From contig MCFE01000131.1 of NCBI GenBank assembly GCA_002104905.1, forward strand, positions 1 to 64,000: a stretch of 64,000 nucleotides of DNA, written 5' to 3'. Within the stretch, counting starts at the first letter, position 1. Every line of letters begins with the position of its first letter. The DNA is from Basidiobolus meristosporus CBS 931.73 (lineage: Eukaryota > Basidiobolomycota > Basidiobolomycetes > Basidiobolales > Basidiobolaceae). The translations under genes were made by a program, and so were the position numbers. Shown piece by piece: positions 58,328-64,000 of this stretch. A model generated the notes under the pieces. It did no database searches. It was not told the origin of the DNA and saw nothing but the letters and a program-made list of their open reading frames with translations.

Positions 58328-58517
58328 ATTGGTATGCTAAGAAGGTATCTTAAGAATAGCAGAAACTATCAAAGGCAGAAGTACAAGGGTGTCATGGCTA
58401 CAACCAGCAGCTCCCTCAAGAGCCCATTACAAGCAGGGCCAAAAGCTTCAGACAAGCATCAAAGAGACGCCGGTAGCTGGAAGAGTGCCAATAGGGATAA
58501 GCAGGCAGACACAGAGG
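58328..58517 (+). pseudogene. Second-gene fragment left of the gypsy element
   Basis: It contains the motif LKNSRNYQRQKYKGVMA and the start of a module repeat (NRDKQADTE). It breaks off at the gypsy LTR. Confidence 0.55.
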
Positions 58518-58886
58518 TGTTATCATCTGCTGCTTGAATGGTTAAGTTAGATCAGTTTTTAGTCAAATCAATTAGTTATATGTTTAGCTCATCAATATAT
58601 CAGTATTACCAATCAAATCAGTAGCATTAGTCAGCAAATGAATCAGCAGATCCTTATCAGACAGAGGTTCATATACTAAGTAAGATCTTATTGGGTGATG
58701 ATGATGCAATCAAAAGAGTTATCAGCCACAGCCTATATTGGGAAATACAATTAGTCAGCAATTGATCTGGCAAAATGCATGTAAGGAGCAGTCACAACCC
58801 CAATAAAGATCAGTTCAAGTTTTAGTGAATGCAATACTAGCTAAACTCCCAATTCCACTACAACTCTTATACCAAGAGTTGTAACA
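58518..58886 (+). repeat. Left LTR of the gypsy element
   Basis: Begins TGTTATCATC and ends GAGTTGTAACA, giving TGTTA..TAACA inverted ends. It includes a probable polyadenylation signal (CCAATAAAGATC) and aligns with 62850-63207. Confidence 0.8.
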
Positions 58887-58897
58887 TTGGTAGCAGC
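58887..58897 (+). promoter_or_regulatory. Primer-binding site of the gypsy element
   Basis: TTGGTAGCAGC directly follows the LTR. TGGTAGC is the complement of a tRNA 3' end ending GCTACCA, which fits initiator tRNA-Met in some fungi. The tRNA is not certain. Confidence 0.5.
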
Positions 58898-58917
58898 AAT
58901 AACCAGAAACATCCCTC

Positions 58918-59645
58918 ATGAAGAAAGAAGAAGCCTCCCTCAAGATGTCCAAAAATCAAGAAAGCAAGATTGATGTGCAACAAATCCTGGCCCAGCAGCA
59001 ACAGTTACTCCAGATCCTTAGCCAGCAGCAACAAGGAATGACTATCATGGCCCAAAGCCAGCAAAACCCCATCAACAGCAACTTTAGTGTGAAGGTCAAC
59101 CAGTACCATGGTAGAGTCAATGAAAATCTGGGAACTTGGCTCTTCCAGATTGAAGAAGCTTTCAAGGCTAAGGGTATTGCACCAGAAAGCAAGTTACATT
59201 ATGCAACCTCTTACCTTGCAGATGCAGCTTTACAGTGGTACCACAACAAGATCAGGTCAGCTACAATGATGGGATGCTCTACAATCTCTACCTGGGATGA
59301 GTTTGGGTTGGAAACTCAGGATACTGCTGAGCCCCAACACCAACAGACACTACAAAGAAGAAAGTTGAAGATACTGAGACAGAAAGGAATGGTCCAAGAG
59401 TACATCTATGAATATAGATGTCTACTTGGGTAAATTTAGAGAATGGACCCTCTGGATCAAGTTGAGTACTTTATTGATTGGTTGAAAGAAGTACCTGTCA
59501 GGAAGTGAATTATCAGAGACTTCAGACTCTTGAAGAAGTCATCAAGATTGCCACTGACTATGAATCAGCTATGTTTGGAGTTGGGAAGCCCACAATGACT
59601 TATCAGTAAGTCTACAATCACTATGAAAGAAGACAATCAGAAGCA
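58918..59645 (+). pseudogene. gypsy gag
   Basis: It is open for 171 codons from 58918. A Gln-rich start (ILAQQQQLLQILSQQQQGM) is followed by the gag core (NQYHGRVNENLGTWLFQIEE, KLHYATSYLADAALQWYHN). A stop at about 59431 ends the frame, and decayed capsid sequence continues to the zinc knuckle frame. Confidence 0.8.
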
Positions 59646-60353
59646 GTGCCAACAGAAATAGATGCTAGGCCAAAGAATCCTACCTCAGATGAATGTAAGA
59701 AGAAACGACTTTGCCTCAATTGCCAGCAGCAGGGACATACTGCAAAGTACTGCCCTCAGAGACAAAATGGACACCAGCCATCAAGAACCTTTAACCATAT
59801 TGAGGCCCTGGAGCATAGTAACATGAAGGATGAACTTGAAGAAGACTTACAACTCACCTTCCATATGACAGAAGAATATATATCCCAGATGACCTCAAAC
59901 TCAGGAAAGCTATTATACTTGAATGGAGTAATCAATGGAGCACCTGCCATGATCATGATTGACCCAGGAGCACTGCATGAGTACATGTCAGAGCAATTTG
60001 CTTTGAAAGCTGGAATCAACTTGGAACCCACCAAATCAACTTCCGTTTCAACAGCCAATGGGGACTCTAACATACTCACCCATATTACTCAGCCAGTAAG
60101 GATGAAGATCAATCACTATGAGGAAGATTTACAAGCCTATATATTTGGGAACTGCAAGTTTGGCCTTGTGCTTGGGAAAACCTGGCTATTTTATTGTAAT
60201 ACATCAATCAACTGGAGAACCCATGCTACTCAGATCCACAAGGACAACAAGACCTATGAGCTATTACCTGCCAGACTGGATTTTAGCTTGGTCAATTCCA
60301 ATGTGTGTGTGAAACAAATGAGCCTAGAAGGACACAGCTATGTAGGGCACTAA
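59646..60353 (+). pseudogene. gypsy zinc knuckle and aspartic protease
   Basis: This is a 235-codon open stretch. The nucleocapsid knuckle is complete, CLNCQQQGHTAKYC (CX2CX4HX4C). The protease follows, but the catalytic DSG/DTG triad reads DPG (IDPGALHEYMSEQFALKAG), and the later conserved region is FGLVLGKTWLF. The proline replacement should abolish activity. Frames before and after are shifted. Confidence 0.8.
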
Positions 60354-61465
60354 GAAAAGGCACCCAGATGTTCTTCATGGCAGTATTACCGGAGAATTCC
60401 TCCACTCCAGTACCCCACAAGGTCCAGACTCTTTTAAGGAATAATCAGACGTATTTCCAGATGAGCTTGTAAGACTATCACCTGTTAGAGACATGGATCA
60501 TGCCATTGAAACAGGAGATAGCCCTCCAGTGAGTAAGGCACCTTACATAATGAATCCATTGGAGTGGGAAGAGATGAAGGGACAAATAGATCAGTTACTG
60601 GAGCAAGGATATATCAGACCCAGCTGGTCACCTTGAGGAGCGCCAGTACTTTTTGTGAAGAATAAGGATTGAACACTTAGGATTTGCATTGACTACAGAG
60701 ACCTCAACTCAGCCACCATGAAGAATAGGTACCCTATACCTTGGATTGATGAGCTTTTGGACCAACTTTGACCTCATGTCAGGATACAACCAAATTAGGG
60801 TGAAGCCAGAAGACATCCCTAAGACTGCATTCAGGACCAGATATGGACATTACAAGTACTTAGTCATGAGTTTTGGCCTCACCTATGCCCCTGCAACATT
60901 CATGACCCTGATGCAGACTGTCTTCCAGGAGTACTTAGACAGGTTGGTGATAATCTACCTGGATGATATATTGATATACAGCAAGACAGAAGAGGATCAC
61001 TTGGTGCACATTGAAAAGGTCTTGAAGAAGCTAAGAGAGAACAATCTTTATGGCAAGCTACCCAAGTGTGAATTCTTCAAGGAACACGTCAAATATCTAG
61101 GACACATAGTGACTAGCACAGGAGTAACCTTAGACCCTGAGAAGGTCAAAGTTATCAAGAACCTGAAGCACCCCTATAGCATATCAGGGCTCATATCATT
61201 CCTTGGAATGGTTTCCTATTATTGGAAATTTGTTGAGTTCTTTGCAAGTATTGCAGCCCCTTTAACTGATATCCTCAAGAAAGACAATACCTACAAGTGG
61301 GACATAGCTTGTGAGACTGCCTTCCAGATGCTCAAGAATGAACTTGCAAAGCCATCAAGCTTAAGAATTCCTGACTTCAGAAAAGAGTTTACTTTGTTCA
61401 CAGATGTTTCAGATTATGCAACTGGTGAAGTACTGAGCCAAGTACATGAGGAAAGGAACACCTAG
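60354..61465 (+). pseudogene. gypsy reverse transcriptase and RNase H start
   Basis: The N-terminal fingers (60480-60770, [20 protein letters not shown]) contain stops, and a one-base frameshift lies near 60760. The palm is then open at 60746-61465: [20 protein letters not shown], the catalytic VIIYLDDILIYSK, LGHIVTSTGVTLDPEKV and FLGMVSYY. RNase H begins with FTLFTDVSDYATG and is cut by a stop at 61465. Confidence 0.85.
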
Positions 61466-62849
61466 TTGCTTCTGAGTCCAAGTAGCTGAGCTCAGTAGAA
61501 CATAACTATCCAGTGTGTGAAGGGAGATGCTTGCAATAATACAGTGCTTGAAGACATGTAGATGATATATTGATGGAGTCAAGTGTGCAACTACCAGCTT
61601 ACTTGGAAGACAAAGCCATTCCTAATGAGGTAGATGAAGAGGTGAGAACAATTGTCTGGGATGAAGCCATCAAATTTGTAGTACAATATGAAATAATCTG
61701 TTGCATTGTTAATGGAGGCCCTATTGCCTGTTGCTCCTATATTACTTGCCTGGATTTAATATACAAGCTGCACAATAGATATGAACATCCTGGAATTGAA
61801 GGAACAAATTGCTCAGTAAAAGCCATTACATAGTGGCCCATAATGAAACTAGATATTGAGAAGCTAGTAAATGTGCCTAGTTGCCAAATCTACCATGGTC
61901 AGCTGCAGAGAACTGCTTAATTCTTGCACCTGGAGCCAGTAAGGCCATTTTAGGGATGGTGAATGACTTTATTGGCAGACTGCCAAAGCCAGAAGGTGCA
62001 ATCAGCAGATTTGGACAGCAATTGACCAAGCCACTCAATGATCAGTAGCTGGAGCTGTATCAGTAGCCAGTGAAGCAGAAGTTGCAAGTTTTATCTACTA
62101 TGAGATACTGATGAAGTTTGGATGCCATGAAGATATCTTTTCTGACAGAGGTGCAAACCTTATGGCCAAAACAATGGAAGCCTACCTGGAAATGCAGCAG
62201 GTCATACACTTGCAACCTTTTGATTAGCACCCTAGTACTGATGGAGTTACTGCGTAGTTTATGAATTACTGAGAAAAATGCTGACTAAGTCTGCATATGA
62301 AGCCATTAGCTGATAGGATGTGTGAGTTGACTAAGCATTGTTTGCCTGCAGAGTCAGGATGCATAAAACTACTCAACAATTGCCATTTTAATTAGTGAGT
62401 GGTTGTGAACCAAGGAATCCAGGAAATGGAACACCGCAAAAACTCACTGACAAGTAGTAAGATGACCTGAGTCAGCCTAGTAGATTTATTTATTATAATT
62501 AGAGCAAAAATGTAAAGAGGCACAGACCATAGCCTCTAAAGTGCAGAGAAGATGAAGTAGAGATTTGATAAGACTATATTACCTGAGGCTTTGACAGTTG
62601 GGAACTTTGTGTTGCTAAAAAACCACACTTAGAAGAAGTTTGAGCCGCAATGAACAGAACCATTTAGGATCATCAGAGAATGTCCATTTACTACTTACCA
62701 TCTATTTGACAAGCAAGGGAGTATCCAAGAAGATCTAGTTCATGGAAACAGACCCAAGCCTGCATTGCTTGCTGACAACATCAAACCCTGCAGATACTGG
62801 TATCTCAAGAAACAAGTTTTTGCAGAACCCTCTCAGCCTTAGTAAATAA
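61466..62849 (+). pseudogene. gypsy integrase, decayed
   Basis: An 87-codon open piece (61570-61833, YKLHNRYEHPGIEGT) covers the zinc-binding N-terminal region. Core motifs follow in broken frames (FSDRGANLMAKTMEAYLEM near 62140, HPSTDGVT near 62230). A late region (62640-62840) with KPALLADNIKPCRYW may be the C-terminal domain. It is not functional. Confidence 0.72.
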
Positions 62850-63207
62850 GATTATCACAATCAGATGCTTAAATATCTAGGTTAGATCAGATTTAGCCAA
62901 ATCATTAGTTTTATGTTGAACTTATCAATACTTCAATACTATCTTTCAGATCAATAGTATGTCAGTAGATAAGTTAGCAGATCCTTATCAGACACAAATA
63001 GATAGATCTAATTTGGTGATGATGATACAATCAGATGAGTTGTCAGTCATAACCTAGATTAAGAGGTAAATTCAGTAAGCAATAGATCTGGCTAAGCATA
63101 TATAAGGAGTTGCTGGAATCTCAATAAAGTTCAGCTCATGTATTATCAAATACAATACTAGCTAAGCTCCCTATTCCTCTACAAATCTTATACCAAGACT
63201 TGTAACA
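62850..63207 (+). repeat. Right LTR of the gypsy element
   Basis: It starts GATTATCAC, mutated from TGTTATCA, and ends GACTTGTAACA. It contains CTCAATAAAGTTC as a polyadenylation-like signal. Confidence 0.78.
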
Positions 63208-64000
63208 AAATATAGACTAAGCAGCATGGGAATTTTTGGAGAAGATCTTAAGAGCAAATTCAGTATCAAGCATGCTTTTTTTGAAACAAAAGTTCTACAA
63301 CATGGGGAAGAAGCCAGATGATGACATGCTACAACTCATTACCTGAATGGAGACACTTGCAGAAGATGTCTGCAGTGTTGATGCTGGTACATAAAATGAA
63401 GCAAAGATACTCTGCCTGCTTTGCAGCCTACCAGAAAGGTATGAGCCACTCATACTTTCTTCTGAAAGCCAAAGAGACAATTTGACATTGACTATGTCAA
63501 AGGAAGACTTCTCCATGAAGAATGCAGACATAATGATCAAGCAGAGAAAATTGGAGACCATACTTTATTTAGCTCAAAAGGGCACACAGAAAAGAAGGGA
63601 AAGCAACAAAACAAAGGAAAACTTGGTTGCTGTAACTACTCTAAGAAGCCAGGACACTAGGCCAGAGAATATAAGAAGAAACAAGCAGACAAAAAACTGA
63701 GTTTGGATCAGGCAAACCACATAGCTACTAATGAACAGCTATTTGTCACTGTACAAGATAGTGCAAGTAACCAAAGTAATGAACAGTATATGCCTTGGGT
63801 GCATCACAGCATATTTATGGTATCAAGGAGTGGATCAGCAACTTAAAGACTATTCCCATTGAAGGTTAATCTGGGAGGCCACTCTGCACTGGAAGCTACC
63901 ACCAGTATGTCTATACAACTAAATTTGAATGATATTTCAGGGGCTACAACACCAAAACTGACTGACATACTCTATGTACCTGGAATAGCCAAGAACCTAC
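63208..64000 (+). pseudogene. copia gag and protease (second family), runs off the right edge
   Basis: Gag motifs read LPERYEPLILSSESQRDN and TLTMSKEDFSMKNADIM. A decayed protease region follows (YLWYQGVDQQLKDYS out of frame, compare the DSGASQHIYG site at 55797-56042) and continues to the window end. It is the same family as 53853-56605 but on the plus strand, and it supplies the gag part that element lacks. Confidence 0.7.

Larger units (their letters stand above)
58518..63207 (+). mobile_element. Ty3/gypsy retrotransposon with both LTRs, broken
   Basis: It has a left LTR (58518-58886), a primer-binding site, gag, zinc knuckle, protease, reverse transcriptase, start of RNase H, integrase and a right LTR (62850-63207). 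Pol order is PR-RT-RH-IN, which defines Ty3/gypsy. Stops or frameshifts affect every domain. The flanks (AGAGG and AAATA) do not match, so one side may be rearranged. Confidence 0.88.

Noticed and set aside
23300-58500. Helitron or CRISPR-like array as an explanation for the repeats
   Set aside because: The repeats are long, diverged, in both orientations and bounded by inverted termini or LTRs. There are no regularly spaced short repeats, no Rep/helicase motifs and no Helitron 3' hairpin.

Overview
The window is eukaryotic and looks fungal, most likely an early-diverging fungus rather than an ascomycete yeast. That is inferred from short GT..AG introns of about 55-115 bp, an intronless seven-helix receptor of the cAMP-receptor/Git3 type, a SWIM/RING zinc-finger protein and a dense load of fungal-type transposons. 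Nothing in the sequence fixes the species.

1-9.3 kb is ordinary gene-bearing DNA. It holds an elongator tRNA-Met, a truncated tRNA 5' half, and four protein genes, all on the minus strand: a secreted or GPI-type protein with one intron (2493-3217), a six-exon SWIM/RING protein (4125-5433), a DJ-1/PfpI protein with one intron (5724-6378) and a proline-rich coiled-coil protein (7212-8315).

9.4-17.9 kb is a nest of one Ty1/copia family. A nearly full-length but broken element (11048-15936, minus) sits inside the gag of an older copy (9642-11047 plus 15937-16770). A solo LTR is nested inside the older copy's LTR, a 209-bp MITE sits in the protease of the younger copy, and a plus-strand reverse transcriptase/RNase H relic lies beside them. 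The primer-binding site matches the anticodon region of initiator tRNA-Met, as for half-tRNA-primed copia elements.

17.9-23.3 kb is GC-rich. It holds one clear gene, the seven-helix receptor (20594-21874, minus), with a TATA box close upstream; nothing else there is convincing.

23.3-58.5 kb is almost free of CpG and consists of several decayed copies of one DNA transposon family. Each fuller copy carries two head-to-head genes separated by a 159-bp gap: a Tnp2/CACTA-type transposase, and a second protein of unknown function with an N-terminal coiled coil and a twice-repeated module. The family has short inverted termini beginning CCCTATGA and two different subterminal regions. Internally deleted and miniature derivatives are present, and copies are cut by other elements: a 733-bp foldback element, a 1.8-kb element with the same ends, an LTR-like repeat, and a second copia family (53853-56605).

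58.5-63.2 kb is a Ty3/gypsy element with both LTRs and gag, protease, reverse transcriptase and integrase relics in order, followed by copia gag/protease sequence running off the right edge. No transposon gene in the window appears intact. The two-gene transposon is the most novel item here.
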